Assembly: GCA_964640665.1 (NCBI GenBank)
Contig: CAZXHT010000022.1
Coordinates: forward strand, 4,394-68,393
Direction of reading: 5' to 3'
Length of the DNA: 64,000 nucleotides
From: DATKYQ01 sp964640665
Lineage (GTDB): Bacteria > Myxococcota > B64-G9
The notes under the pieces are model-generated. The model saw only the letters and a list, made by a program, of their open reading frames with translations, was not told the origin of the DNA and did no database searches. Position 1 is the first letter of the stretch. Every line of letters begins with the position of its first letter. Of the stretch, positions 1-7,863 are shown in pieces. Made by a program: the position numbers and the translations under genes.

Positions 1-1106
1 TCGAGCACGGCCGGGGCGCCGGGTTCATGGCTCTGCCAGGTTATGTACTGACCAGGCGCGCCGGATCTCGATATGCCGACCGCTTCACGGTAGGTTCCCG
101 GCATGATCCGAACGGTATCACCCGGCTGAACAATGTCGGCTGTGTGTTGAATCGTCTCAAAAGGTGAGACTTCCTCGGTTCCGGTATTGTTATCGTCATC
201 TCCGTCTGGAGATACATAGTAGGTTGTCCCGGTTCCTGATGGGAAGCTCTCGAACCATGTACTGATGCTGGAGGACATTAGGTTGCCTGCAACCCCATCG
301 AGATCTGTGACCACTATCCTCACATCGTACTCCGTGTCCGGTTCAGCCAAAAGGACACTCCCGATGAACTCCTGAGCCCCTCTGACCGCCTTGGCCGCGT
401 CCATGCCCAGTATCCAGGTGCTGTCGGCGGAGCGTTTATATTCGACTGAAGCCACCCCATTTTCGTTCTGGTCGCCTGAAAAGGCGGCATAAACGCCAAT
501 GGATTGAAAGGTGGCCGTGAGAGACAGAGACTCGATAGTCGTACAATTGTTGTCAGTGCAGATGGGGCAGTTGGCCGGGTCACCGCCGGTGTCTATCTCG
601 CAGCCGTTGCTGTAGCTGCCGTCACAGTCGGAATAGGGGTGATCGCACCCGGCAATAAAGCAGGCGTTGTCAGCGCAGCCGGGAGTGCCGTTAGCCACCA
701 AGCATGCAATGTTGCAGCGACCACAGTTGCTTAGATTATCGGTGAGGTCTGTTTCGCAACCATTACCGTAGCTGTTGTCGCAGTCACCGTAGGGCGCCTG
801 GCAGCTGTCCACAACACAGCTGCCAGCTTCACAGGCCCCTGACCCGTTGTCCACGCTACAGACCTCCCCGCATTTCCCGCAGTTCTGAGTATCGCTCTGC
901 AGATTGACGCAGTTCCCATCACACTCGGTTTGCCCTTCGAGGCAATCGTCCGTGACCTCCCCATTGCCACAGTGAAGGAAGCAGATGGTTGCCGTGAGGA
1001 GCAGGAAGATCCGAATCAGGCTGCCTGAAAAATGAATGCTCGCTATTATGCCGGAAATTGGGTCAAGCCTCTCTGGTGTCAGCGCTCTTGCATTTTTCGA
1101 TAACAT
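1..1106 (-). CDS. Exported Cys-rich beta-helix protein, 3' end cut by window
   Basis: The minus strand from the ATG at 1106 stays open to the window edge (about 368 codons seen). Residues about 31-46 are hydrophobic (LIRIFLLLTATICFL) and end at HCGN, so the protein is exported; His before the Cys makes a poor lipobox, so lipid attachment is doubtful. Next come Cys-rich repeats of the YGDCDNSYGNGCE type, a fibronectin-III-like beta segment, and the first turns of a right-handed parallel beta-helix (DTVRIMPGTYREAVGI), as in DUF1565/pectate-lyase-like proteins. An AAGGAAG ribosome site 7 nt upstream supports this start, although the frame remains open to an ATG at 1232. A role at the cell surface, perhaps carbohydrate binding or cleavage, is inferred only. 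Confidence 0.72.
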   Translation of the reverse strand, partial: MLSKNARALTPERLDPISGIIASIHFSGSLIRIFLLLTATICFLHCGNGEVTDDCLEGQTECDGNCVNLQSDTQNCGKCGEVCSVDNGSGACEAGSCVVDSCQAPYGDCDNSYGNGCETDLTDNLSNCGRCNIACLVANGTPGCADNACFIAGCDHPYSDCDGSYSNGCEIDTGGDPANCPICTDNNCTTIESLSLTATFQSIGVYAAFSGDQNENGVASVEYKRSADSTWILGMDAAKAVRGAQEFIGSVLLAEPDTEYDVRIVVTDLDGVAGNLMSSSISTWFESFPSGTGTTYYVSPDGDDDNNTGTEEVSPFETIQHTADIVQPGDTVRIMPGTYREAVGISRSGAPGQYITWQSHEPGAPAVL

Positions 1107-1232
1107 TAGCATCTTCCTTTTCCAGCTTGCCAGCTTGTATGCAGACCTATCCTTATTCCAATGCAATTCCGGATCTGCCAGCAACTCTCGCCAAGACTCC
1201 GTTCCAGAGGACGGTACGTAGAAGATCTTCAT
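1107..1232 (-). pseudogene. DUF6946-like N-terminal remnant, in frame with next gene
   Basis: The 42 codons from the ATG at 1232 encode a stretch beginning MKIFYVPSSGTESWREL and continuing LADPELHWNKDRSAYKLA. From memory this resembles the N-terminus of DUF6946-type proteins (pattern PSxGPxxWxxLLADPxxHW). The similarity stops near residue 42, where the frame runs without a stop into the exported protein that starts at 1106. It is either a gene remnant whose stop was lost in a deletion junction, or the true N-terminus of a chimera. A GGGGG stretch 5 nt upstream could serve as a ribosome site. Confidence 0.3.
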
Positions 1233-1272
1233 CGATACCCCCAATATTCGAATGCTGTTGGTTGACTATTCT

Positions 1273-1803
1273 CTACCCCAAGTCCCCCCAGTTGCAGTAT
1301 TTGTTGACACTCTTTGAGTTTGGTTTGGTGCACTTACCTGCCTCCACGCAGATATTATACTGTGCCACTGTCACCTCGCTCTTCGTGAAGTCTATGCCTG
1401 CGGGCGAACTCCTTACCCATTCGAATCCCATGTCGTACAGGGTTGAAGTAACCATGCATCTGGAGCCAAGCTTGATCACCTGGGTGGCAAGCGTCTTGTC
1501 GGCGGCCATCTCCCTGCCAAGCTCAATCTGGCATTTTTCGTCGTAGCACTTCTTGTAGCTCTTGGCCTTCTGATCAATCAGGCGCTTCTTGAGCTGATCC
1601 CTGGGCACAACCAGAAATTCGCCGCTTTCAGCAAGACGGGAGGCAAGGTAGTCGCTCAGCCTGACGAGCATGTCCTTTTCAAGGTTGATCCCCCTGGCCT
1701 CCACGTTGAATACAACCACGATTGGCCGCCGCTCTGCCGCCTGTGCGGCTGCCGGAACAAGAAGCGCCACCGCAATCAAGTACCCCGACAAACTCGCCTT
1801 CAT
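1273..1803 (-). CDS. Exported protein with truncated FGE-sulfatase (SUMF1-like) domain
   Basis: 176 residues with a Sec signal peptide (cleavage after AAAQA, about residue 22). Residues about 25-115 resemble the TolB-like/DUF2380-type half found in deltaproteobacterial proteins (KKCYDEKCQIELGREMAADK). Residues about 125-176 carry the start of a formylglycine-generating-enzyme-type domain (FTKSEVTVAQYNICVEAGKC, then YCNWG). In the usual two-domain proteins a further 150-200 residues follow YCNWG, and more than SSPAGIDF lies between FEWV and the KSEVTVAQ motif. Here both a central stretch and the C-terminus are missing, so the enzyme core is absent and the gene is probably decaying. The start is the first ATG of the signal peptide. 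Confidence 0.6.
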   Translation of the reverse strand: MKASLSGYLIAVALLVPAAAQAAERRPIVVVFNVEARGINLEKDMLVRLSDYLASRLAESGEFLVVPRDQLKKRLIDQKAKSYKKCYDEKCQIELGREMAADKTLATQVIKLGSRCMVTSTLYDMGFEWVRSSPAGIDFTKSEVTVAQYNICVEAGKCTKPNSKSVNKYCNWGDLG

Positions 1804-1854
1804 AACCGGATCTCCCTCGACTTTGATGCGCTTGGATGATGATAGCCAAGTTGG

Positions 1855-2052
1855 TTGAGAACAACAACCTCAAGTCAAAAGTACGAATCGGGTTTTGACG
1901 ACCGGTCAAGCGCCGACCGGTGGGCGAAGTTCGGCAGCGAGTCTTACAGCCGTGAGGAACTCGTGGCCGAGATGGGCGCGGCCTTTCTTGCATCGGAGGC
2001 TGGAATCGACACGGAGGGTCTCTCCGCAGCCGCCGCGCCAGTCATCGGGTGA
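1855..2052 (+). pseudogene. ArdC-type anti-restriction/zincin protein remnant
   Basis: The 65-codon frame contains FGSESYSREELVAEMGAAFL followed by ASEAGI. This is the segment after the metal-binding helix of ArdC/DUF1738 proteins (family pattern FGSEAYAxEELVAELGAAFLCAxLGI), which are single-stranded-DNA-binding zincins carried by plasmids and conjugative elements. The HExxH helix that should precede it and the C-terminal part that should follow are missing, so this is a fragment. It suggests that conjugative or plasmid DNA was once integrated here. Confidence 0.55.
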
Positions 2053-2133
2053 AAATCCCCCTTCTCTGAACGGTTTTGCGTTACACTTGGCCTGTTTTTG
2101 AAAACGTGATCCAAACCAAAGAGGAGGAAAAAA

Positions 2134-3129
2134 ATGAACTCGAAGAAGTCTCTCTTTTTATGTCTATCCGGTTTTACCCTCACGGTGCTTATGTTCTCCG
2201 GCGTAGGCTGCAATAAGAATTCTAGCACCGGCGCTGGAAAGCTTCCGGAAGTGGCTGCACTCGGAGCCTGCGGCGAGACATATCCCGCCCCTTCCGGTTG
2301 CGAATGGGCGCTTTCAATGGATGCGATTGTTTGGGGGACTCTGGTGAATCTGCGTCCGATCACGCTTCCGGCCGTGATCCCTGATACCAGTGGTAACCAT
2401 GTCTGGGTCGATTCCTGTGATGGCGCAATAAACATCGCCCTGGAACTGGAAATCTCTATCGAGCGTGTCATTTCGGGGGAGGCGGACGATACCATCAAGG
2501 TCCGCATCGGTAACGAGCAGGCCCATTCTTTCAACCCGATGCCGGAGAACTCTGGAGGCAAGGTGGTATGGACCCGTGGCGGAGTGACTGTGGGGGGCGG
2601 GCTGGCGGTGGGCCAGAAAATCGGGTTGCCGCTTCATTGGATGGCCGCAGATCAAGAATGGTCGTTGATGGGAGAGATCATGTTCGAGTTGAAGGCCGAC
2701 GAGGCGAGCAAGGAGGCCATTGTTTTCCAGAGCGTGAACGGCGACTGTCGGCCGAGGGTGCCGGACGGCGTCGCCGGCCTTTCGCTCGACGAGCTCGCCT
2801 CTCTCATCGCCACCTGTTCCTCAGAAGATGCACAGGCGGCTCAGGAGAGGAAAGAACAGATGGTGCAGATGTGGGGCACGCGTCCGGAATGCTATCTGGC
2901 ACCGGTATGTATCCCTAGGCAGGAACTGCAGGACGGAGGAACGGGTAGCTGCGACTCCGATGCAGACTGTGGTGCCAAGGAATACTGCAATTTCACGGTG
3001 GGAAAATGCAAATGCCGTATACAGTGTACGGGAAAGTGCGGCGGGCCCGACGCTTGCGGCGGCACCTGCTTCAACATCTGCCCAGCCGGTCAGACCTGCC
3101 AGGCACCAGAATATACAATATGTTCTTGA
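2134..3129 (+). CDS. Cys-rich outer-membrane lipoprotein, function unknown
   Basis: 331 residues. The N-terminus has a signal peptide ending in a lipobox (MFSGVGC, Cys at about 26), so a lipoprotein is expected. Residues about 45-230 form an unrecognised mixed domain (ALSMDAIVWGTL near 60, then beta-rich sequence). The last 65 residues are Cys-rich: SCDSDADCGAKEYCNFTVGK is the Dickerson-like repeat common in myxobacterial surface proteins, and it is followed by a second cysteine cluster. A strong GAGGAGG ribosome site lies 7 nt before the ATG. The gene stands alone between a remnant region and a mobile-element region. I do not recognise a specific function. Confidence 0.75.
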   Translation: MNSKKSLFLCLSGFTLTVLMFSGVGCNKNSSTGAGKLPEVAALGACGETYPAPSGCEWALSMDAIVWGTLVNLRPITLPAVIPDTSGNHVWVDSCDGAINIALELEISIERVISGEADDTIKVRIGNEQAHSFNPMPENSGGKVVWTRGGVTVGGGLAVGQKIGLPLHWMAADQEWSLMGEIMFELKADEASKEAIVFQSVNGDCRPRVPDGVAGLSLDELASLIATCSSEDAQAAQERKEQMVQMWGTRPECYLAPVCIPRQELQDGGTGSCDSDADCGAKEYCNFTVGKCKCRIQCTGKCGGPDACGGTCFNICPAGQTCQAPEYTICS

Positions 3130-3259
3130 ACCTCCTTGCGATGATTTATAGTTGACTGCGACCTGCTCACGCTTTCGTGTTGAGCGGTAGGTGGGCCGGG
3201 GCACGGGCCTACCTCCATGAAAATCTCGGGGACGGAGACCGAATAACTGTCTTGGGGCG

Positions 3260-3293
3260 CATATTCCAACAACGTTGGAATTGTTGGAATATG
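3260..3293. repeat. Perfect 13-bp inverted repeat with internal TTCCAAC/GTTGGAA arms
   Basis: CATATTCCAACAA at 3260-3272 is repeated in inverse at 3281-3293, with 8 nt between. Inside it TTCCAAC and GTTGGAA also pair, so two alternative hairpins are possible. No T-run follows on either strand, so it does not look like a simple terminator. It lies in the gene-free stretch 3130-3429, where I see no coding sequence. Confidence 0.6.
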
Positions 3294-3429
3294 CCGATTA
3301 CCGGCGCCACGGTTTGGGAAATATGGGCTTATTACGTCTATAACCCTAAATATCTCCGTTTTCCGGAAACTGAAGGCCAAACCGTCATGCCTGTTGGAAT
3401 TTGGGCGGAGTTGGCACTCGTCCGGACAG

Positions 3430-3719
3430 GGAGATGGGGACGTAGCTACATTATTTACATTATTCTGAGCAGTCGCGCCGATTGGAGACACTAGTGGTTC
3501 CATGCCCCACGGTCCAAGACTTGATGTTCCGTAATCTCTTCATCACTTCATGGCGCGACTGTGATTTACGGATTTTGGATGTGGCGCCGGCAAAGAAAAT
3601 GTCCCCGGTGAGCATATTGCGGTTGCATGAGTTGGGGAGAGAAGAGTATGACAAACGGGGTGTTAATGCCGAGCAACTCGCGAGAAAATGTAAATAATGA
3701 AGCTACGTCCCTGTTCTCC
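3430..3719. mobile_element. MITE-like element with ~31-bp imperfect terminal inverted repeats
   Basis: The left end (3430-3461) and the inverse of the right end (3687-3719) both contain GGGACGTAGCT, A or T, CATTATTTACATT, with only about two differences over about 31 bp. About 225 bp of unique DNA lies between. The frame 3482-3697 (71 codons) inside it has no recognisable domain. Size, paired ends and lack of a transposase fit a non-autonomous element moved in trans, perhaps by a REP-associated tyrosine transposase; that assignment is inference. With the AT-rich control region after it, this explains the gap between 3130 and 3795. Confidence 0.55.
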
Positions 3720-3760
3720 GCATGGTCTTACGGCCAAGAAGCTGTTCTGACTCTTATTTA

Positions 3761-3810
3761 TTGACTTCTGACTATTTACTAGTATAGTAAATATCATGAT
3801 GATAGTAAAT
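3761..3810 (+). promoter_or_regulatory. Promoter and palindromic operator of the AbiE-type operon
   Basis: TTGACT (3761-3766) and TATAGT (3783-3788), 16 nt apart, form a good sigma-70 promoter. Over the -10 box lies the palindrome ATTTACTA-GTA-TAGTAAAT (3774-3792), and a third half-site TAGTAAAT recurs at 3803-3810. Repressor binding here would block the promoter, matching antitoxin autoregulation in AbiE systems. The expected transcription start (about 3795) coincides with the first ATG at 3796, so the mRNA may be leaderless, or translation may start at the ATG at 3835. Confidence 0.6.
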
Positions 3811-4857
3811 AAAAGCTCATTACGGTTTATATTAATGGAACTTAGGAAGTTGCCGGGTTTGGTGTTTTCGCTCTCTGGGCGACCCAATTCAGATGGTCAA
3901 TCCATGATTCACGTGACCTCAGAGGGCAATGAAGGTTTCTCGGTAAACTTGACCATTTTGAAGGCACGGGACGGGTGGCCGAATGAAGTGCGACAGGTAC
4001 TTGCAGCCATCCCCGATCCGTGGCCGCGTAATCTGGTCGTGGCAGCCCGTTCATTCTCTCCTGGTGCTCTAGAGCAGCTTGGAAACCGCGACGCCAACTG
4101 GGTTGATGAAACAGGAAACGTGCGCTTACATGTGCCGCCCAGTCTGATTGTGCTGAAGGAATCGAAAGAAGGGGCGCAAAAACGACCCTCGGCGTTTTCA
4201 TGGTCCTCCTCGAGCACATCCTTGGCAGAGTTTTTACTTTCTCAAAAACAACAGAAAATCGAGCTTCAGGACATCTCCCACATGGTTGGCTGGTCGGCCC
4301 CGCAGGTATCGAATGTATTTCGCGCCTTCAGCAATTCTGGGTGGATCACGCGTCATGGACCCCCTCGCGGCAGAGGTGTGTGGTGGGAATTGGCAAATCC
4401 CGGATCTCTCCTCGATGCTTGGTCTGCGCACCTGTTCGGGAAGAGACCATCTAGGATAGTCGGCCATAGATTGATGCGTGAGCCAATCCGCTTCTTATCC
4501 GATGAGCTGATGCCCTTGCTGAACAGGTTGGGCGACTGGGCGGTCACCGGCTGGGCCGGGCTGGAGATCGCCGCTCCTTACGTCAACAGCGTGCCTTCAT
4601 TGCAGGTCTACCTGCCTGCCGAGCGGTTCAATCAACGCAACGTCGAGGCGCTCTTTTTAGAAGCTCGAATAAGAAAGGTCGACCAGGGTGGAAACATCGA
4701 GATATGGGAGAGCGCTCTCCCGCTCCTGGTCGCGGACCGGGCCGAGATCGATGTCCCGGTCGTGAACTTCCCGCGTCTCTATTCCGATCTCCTCGCCATC
4801 GGCGGCCGAGCCAAGGACGGGGCGGAACACCTCAGGGAGACCCGCATTGGATACTGA
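3796..4857 (+). CDS. AbiEi-like antitoxin / winged-helix autoregulator
   Basis: 353 residues (340 if the ATG at 3835 is used). A central winged-helix domain (about residues 145-205, LAEFLLSQKQQKIELQDISH then WSAPQVSNVFRAF) should bind DNA, and the C-terminal half resembles AbiEi-type antitoxin domains. It overlaps the downstream AbiEii-like nucleotidyltransferase by 11 nt, the standard antitoxin-toxin order of type IV AbiE modules. The palindromic operator over its promoter fits negative autoregulation. No ribosome site precedes either ATG. Assignment rests on architecture and context, not on a database hit. Confidence 0.68.
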   Translation: MMIVNKSSLRFILMELRKLPGLVFSLSGRPNSDGQSMIHVTSEGNEGFSVNLTILKARDGWPNEVRQVLAAIPDPWPRNLVVAARSFSPGALEQLGNRDANWVDETGNVRLHVPPSLIVLKESKEGAQKRPSAFSWSSSSTSLAEFLLSQKQQKIELQDISHMVGWSAPQVSNVFRAFSNSGWITRHGPPRGRGVWWELANPGSLLDAWSAHLFGKRPSRIVGHRLMREPIRFLSDELMPLLNRLGDWAVTGWAGLEIAAPYVNSVPSLQVYLPAERFNQRNVEALFLEARIRKVDQGGNIEIWESALPLLVADRAEIDVPVVNFPRLYSDLLAIGGRAKDGAEHLRETRIGY

Positions 4858-5692
4858 GCCCGAACGCGGACCAGCTGCCAGAAGACGATCCGAGGCAGCC
4901 CTGGTCGCGCTCGTTCACGAACTGGGCGACTTCGATCCTCCGCTGATCGTGCTCGGCGGTCTCGTGCCGGACATCCTCACCCGGGGCCAGGATATCCCCG
5001 TGCCCAAGCATCTGGGCACGACCGACGTCGACGTGCTGATCGATTTCCAGGTGGCCGCGGACAGGAATCTCGGCCCGATCGAAGATGCCCTGGAACGTCT
5101 CGGATTCTCCACCAGACAGGCTGGAATGCACTGGCGTTGGCTCGGCCGGGCCTGCGGTGTGCCCATCAAGTTGGAGTTCCTCTGCGAGTTGGAAGACCAA
5201 CCCGCAGAGCATGTCGTTCTGGCTTCCGGATGCAAGCAGCTCGGGGCGCTGAACCTCAGGGGGACGGGCTACGTAAGGGAGGATTGGCGAATCGAGAAAA
5301 TGACCGGAGACCTTCCTGACGGCAGGACCGTCACCGTGGGCGTACGCGTCGCCGGACTCTCCGGCTACCTGCTCGCTAAGGCCACGGCGGTCCGGGAGCG
5401 TGGCGCGCAGAAGGATTACTATGATTTCGCGTACGTGCTGATCTACAACGGCCTGGGCGGCCCCGCCCAGGCCGCCGGTGCGTTGAAAGAGGGGAAGCTG
5501 ATGAACCGGATCGAGCCGATGAGGACCGTCTGGCGCGAGCTGAGCGATCGCTTCGGCGCTCCCGAGCGCGTTGGACCGAAGGCTTACGCGGCCCAGGCTC
5601 TCTTGGTCGATCCGATGGAGGACGATCTTCGACTACGTCAGGACGCGATCGCAGCGGTCTCCGAGTTCATCGAAGCCCTCGGTGTGCTGTAG
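4847..5692 (+). CDS. AbiEii-like nucleotidyltransferase toxin
   Basis: 281 residues. VLGGLVPDILTRG and TTDVDVLIDF near residues 35-70 are the GG and DxD motifs of the nucleotidyltransferase fold. The later YYDFAYVLIYNGLGG is the typical KDxxDFxxL-like segment of AbiEii/AbiGii proteins. AbiEii toxins are thought to transfer nucleotides to an RNA or protein target and cause growth arrest until the antitoxin counteracts them. The gene begins 11 nt inside the upstream AbiEi-like frame, so the two are translationally coupled. A role in phage defence or element maintenance is inferred from family. Confidence 0.72.
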   Translation: MDTEPERGPAARRRSEAALVALVHELGDFDPPLIVLGGLVPDILTRGQDIPVPKHLGTTDVDVLIDFQVAADRNLGPIEDALERLGFSTRQAGMHWRWLGRACGVPIKLEFLCELEDQPAEHVVLASGCKQLGALNLRGTGYVREDWRIEKMTGDLPDGRTVTVGVRVAGLSGYLLAKATAVRERGAQKDYYDFAYVLIYNGLGGPAQAAGALKEGKLMNRIEPMRTVWRELSDRFGAPERVGPKAYAAQALLVDPMEDDLRLRQDAIAAVSEFIEALGVL

Positions 5693-5770
5693 TTCATCAT
5701 CAGGGCGATAACGGTGATGTAAGCTCGCGATCGATGCAATGAGTTCGATTGACCGCGGGGCGGGGCTCGG

Positions 5771-5798
5771 TTGACAAATCGGCCGGTCGGTTCATAAT
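5771..5798 (+). promoter_or_regulatory. Promoter of tRNA-Leu
   Basis: TTGACA at 5771-5776 and CATAAT at 5793-5798 are 16 nt apart and end 12 nt before the mature tRNA 5' end, an ideal sigma-70 tRNA promoter. Confidence 0.65.
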
Positions 5799-5810
5799 CA
5801 CCGACGTTAT

Positions 5811-5895
5811 GCCGGGATGGTGGAACTGGTAGACATAAGGGACTTAAAATCCCTTGGTACTTGTGACCGTGGGGGTTCGAGTCCCCCTCCCGGCA
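5811..5895 (+). tRNA. tRNA-Leu (anticodon TAA)
   Basis: 85-nt cloverleaf. The acceptor stem GCCGGGA pairs with TCCCGGC and is followed by discriminator A. The anticodon stem AGGGA/TCCCT encloses CTTAAAA with anticodon TAA, a long variable arm follows as expected for class II tRNA, and the T arm is GGGGGTTCGAGTCCCCC. The CCA end is not encoded. Confidence 0.97.
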
Positions 5896-5904
5896 TTTGG
5901 AAAA

Positions 5905-5940
5905 GCCCCGCGATCACCTGTAAGTGGTTGCGGGGTCTTA
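5905..5940 (+). terminator. Rho-independent terminator after tRNA-Leu
   Basis: GCCCCGCGATCAC pairs along its length (three G-U pairs) with GTGGTTGCGGGGT around a 6-nt loop, and CTTATTATTA follows. It lies 10 nt after the tRNA and may also end the minus-strand lipoprotein transcript coming from 6354. Confidence 0.75.
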
Positions 5941-5964
5941 TTATTATCTAGAAAGACAATACTC

Positions 5965-6354
5965 CTAACGCTCGGCGCTCATGTGGCAGTCCCCGGGCGT
6001 GCAATCGCTTTCCCAGGTATCGCCGTCGACTACACCCGTACAATTGGAGGCGTCGCCCGTGGCGTCGGAGACAAAGCCGGTATGCCCCTCGGCGTCGACC
6101 GTGCCGGTCCAGTTTTCATCCTCCCAGTCCGATGAGATATCACAACCGTTCTGGGTTACGGGGACGTTGGTGCCCGAGGCGCCGTTGGGGCAGGTGATGG
6201 TGAAAGCCCAGCTGCCGGTTATGTCCGGGCACTCGGCCGTCTGCCCGTCTTGGCCGGCGTCATCGGAGGATCTGTCGCTCTTGCCGCAGGCGCCGAGCAA
6301 CAGGGGCAGGGCCATGGCCAAAACGAACAAGCGGGCGGAAGCAATAGAACACAT
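5965..6354 (-). CDS. Small lipoprotein, function unknown
   Basis: 129 residues from the ATG at 6354, chosen because AGAGAGGT lies 5-6 nt upstream and a canonical lipoprotein signal follows directly (ALPLLLGAC, Cys at 23). The longer upstream frame has no such features. After a Ser/Asp-rich linker the mature domain (residues about 42-129) contains PDITGSWAFTITC and ends Cys-rich, a lipocalin- or META-like small beta domain pattern (GxW near the start) often seen in myxobacterial lipoproteins. Function is not known. Confidence 0.7.
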   Translation of the reverse strand: MCSIASARLFVLAMALPLLLGACGKSDRSSDDAGQDGQTAECPDITGSWAFTITCPNGASGTNVPVTQNGCDISSDWEDENWTGTVDAEGHTGFVSDATGDASNCTGVVDGDTWESDCTPGDCHMSAER

Positions 6355-6417
6355 TGGGACCTCTCTAAAGATTGTTTTCAATTGGTTCAAGCCAACATCA
6401 TTCACAATCGCCACTGG

Positions 6418-6621
6418 GGGGGAAACCCGGAAAGCGGCGGCGGCGTGGCGGTATCGACTGATTTCGGGCGCGGCTGGCAGGAGGATAACGACACTCTGCC
6501 CGAGGCTCCGGTGACCAGCATCGTGCTGGATCCCGACTCGCAGGCTGGTTCCCGAACCCTCTACGCCGGGGTGTTCGGCCGCGGCGTCTACCGATCGGAA
6601 GACGATGGCCAAAGTTGGACG
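6418..6621 (+). pseudogene. BNR/sortilin-like beta-propeller fragment
   Basis: The frame encodes VAVSTDFGRGWQEDNDTLPE, then TLYAGVFGRGVYRSEDDGQSW. These are two BNR/Asp-box turns (S-x-D-x-G-x-x-W) of a beta-propeller glycosidase- or VPS10-like protein. There is no start, no signal peptide and no further repeats, so this is an internal fragment. The DNA runs straight into an unrelated AgmX-like fragment in another frame, showing deletion or recombination. Confidence 0.55.
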
Positions 6622-6980
6622 CTTTCGGCGCGGGGGGCGTACGCGGGCGGGTGTACAGGCGGGTCATGGCCCGATCAATGGTGATGGGCTCGCTCGACCG
6701 CGGCCAGATCCAGAGGACGATTTCCAAGAACCTGCGCTCGATCCAGGCCTGCTACGAAAAGGCGTTGAAATCGAACCCGTCTTTGTACGGCAAGATCGTG
6801 GTTAGCTTCACGATCGGGCCCAAGGGCACGGTCACCAGCGCCAAGATCGTATCCGCTACGATCGCCGACTACCAAATGCAGGCCGACGTGTTGAGCGTGT
6901 TTCGCAGAATGAAATTCCCCAAGCCTCCCGGAGGCGGATCGATAACCGTCAGCTATCCGTTCATATTCCGGTCGCCATGA
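6615..6980 (+). pseudogene. AgmX/PglI (TonB-like) C-terminal domain fragment
   Basis: From about 6666 the frame reads MARSMVMGSLDRGQIQ, then IQACYEKALKSNPSLYGKIV and FPKPPGGGSITVSYPFIF, ending at a natural stop. This is the C-terminal domain of AgmX/PglI-type proteins, which are much longer and start with a forkhead-associated or GYF-like region. The Cys of the usual NPxVExCI segment is replaced (DYQMQADVLSVFRR). The frame could be translated from the ATG at 6666 (104 residues), but no ribosome site is seen, so it is best read as a remnant. Confidence 0.55.
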
Positions 6981-7008
6981 GATCACTCCGCATCACGCAT
7001 CATTGTGG

Positions 7009-7036
7009 TTGACATCTTGTGCAGAGATGCTACACT
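7009..7036 (+). promoter_or_regulatory. Promoter of the first VapBC operon
   Basis: TTGACA (7009-7014) and TACACT (7031-7036), 16 nt apart, precede the antitoxin ATG at 7058 by 22 nt. An AGG ribosome site lies at 7045-7047. Confidence 0.55.
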
Positions 7037-7057
7037 GTTCGATGAGGATGTGTGGTG

Positions 7058-7318
7058 ATGGCCCGAACGACTGTCGACATTGATGATCCGATTCTGCGAG
7101 ATCTCAAGAAACTGCATAAAAGGCGCAAACTTCCGCTTGGACGGCTGATTAGTGAACTACTGGCCAAGGCCCTGGCCGATGAACGAAGTCGACCGGGGCA
7201 GAAGCGCCCTTTCGTCTGGAAGCCCATTCCGATGGGAGATCCCAGGGTCGATTTGCTTGATAAGGATGCGCTCTGGGCCGTGCTCGACGGCGCGGATATT
7301 GGTGCGGGTGAGGCGTGA
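7058..7318 (+). CDS. vapB: VapB-type antitoxin (ribbon-helix-helix)
   Basis: 86 residues. RTTVDIDDPILRDLKKLHKR at the N-terminus is the beta strand plus first helix of a ribbon-helix-helix DNA-binding domain (DUF2191/CopG-like), and LGRLISELLAKAL is the second helix. The C-terminal tail (FVWKPIPMGDPRVDLLDKDA) is the type that wraps the toxin. A GTG two codons upstream (7052) is an alternative start. It overlaps the PIN-domain gene by four bases (GTGA), so the pair is translationally coupled and probably autoregulated. Confidence 0.78.
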   Translation: MARTTVDIDDPILRDLKKLHKRRKLPLGRLISELLAKALADERSRPGQKRPFVWKPIPMGDPRVDLLDKDALWAVLDGADIGAGEA

Positions 7319-7758
7319 GCTACGCCATCGACGCCAATATCCTGCTCTATGCGGCGAACGCCTCAAGCAGTTTCAACGAGCGGGCCGTGTCTTTTATCGA
7401 ACAGTGCGCGAACCGCGGCGAGGTGCTTTGTCTGGCCTGGCCGACGGTGATGGCGTTTCTACGCATCAGTACTCATCCAGGAATATTCCCTCGGCCGCTT
7501 TCGATGAAGGAAGCAATGAAATACGTAGACGCCTTGCTCGATTTGCCCCACACACGAACAATATCTGCGCGGGAAGGATTCTGGGATGTTTACCGCCAGG
7601 TGGCCGAGGCCGTGGTCCTGCGAGGAAACCTGGTGCCCGATGCTCACCTGGCAGCCATTCTGAAGCAGAACGGCGTTATGGTTCTGTATACCAATGACCT
7701 GGATTTCAGGAAGTTCGAATTTCTCAAGGTGAGCAACCCACTTCGAGAGCCTTCCTGA
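7315..7758 (+). CDS. vapC: VapC-type PIN-domain ribonuclease toxin
   Basis: 147 residues from a GTG inside the antitoxin stop. The PIN fold is shown by YAIDANILLYA (first acidic residue), WPTVMAFLRI, VPDAHLAAI (third acidic site) and YTNDLDFRKF (fourth). PIN toxins of the VapC family are Mg-dependent RNases that cleave tRNA or rRNA. The length and the HPGIFPRPLSMKEA segment fit the TTHA0281-like subgroup. All catalytic acids appear intact, so the module may be active. Confidence 0.8.
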   Translation: MSYAIDANILLYAANASSSFNERAVSFIEQCANRGEVLCLAWPTVMAFLRISTHPGIFPRPLSMKEAMKYVDALLDLPHTRTISAREGFWDVYRQVAEAVVLRGNLVPDAHLAAILKQNGVMVLYTNDLDFRKFEFLKVSNPLREPS

Positions 7759-7863
7759 AAGGAAAGCATCTTGGATGCCCCAGGATGTACCGGGGATGAC
7801 AAGAAGAGCTTGATCTGGTACACAGGCAGGGTCGATTTGAGGCAAGCACGGGAGGCGATGCAT

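Noticed and set aside
3482..3697. 71-codon frame inside the MITE-like element
   Set aside because: No domain, no ribosome site; kept only as part of the element.
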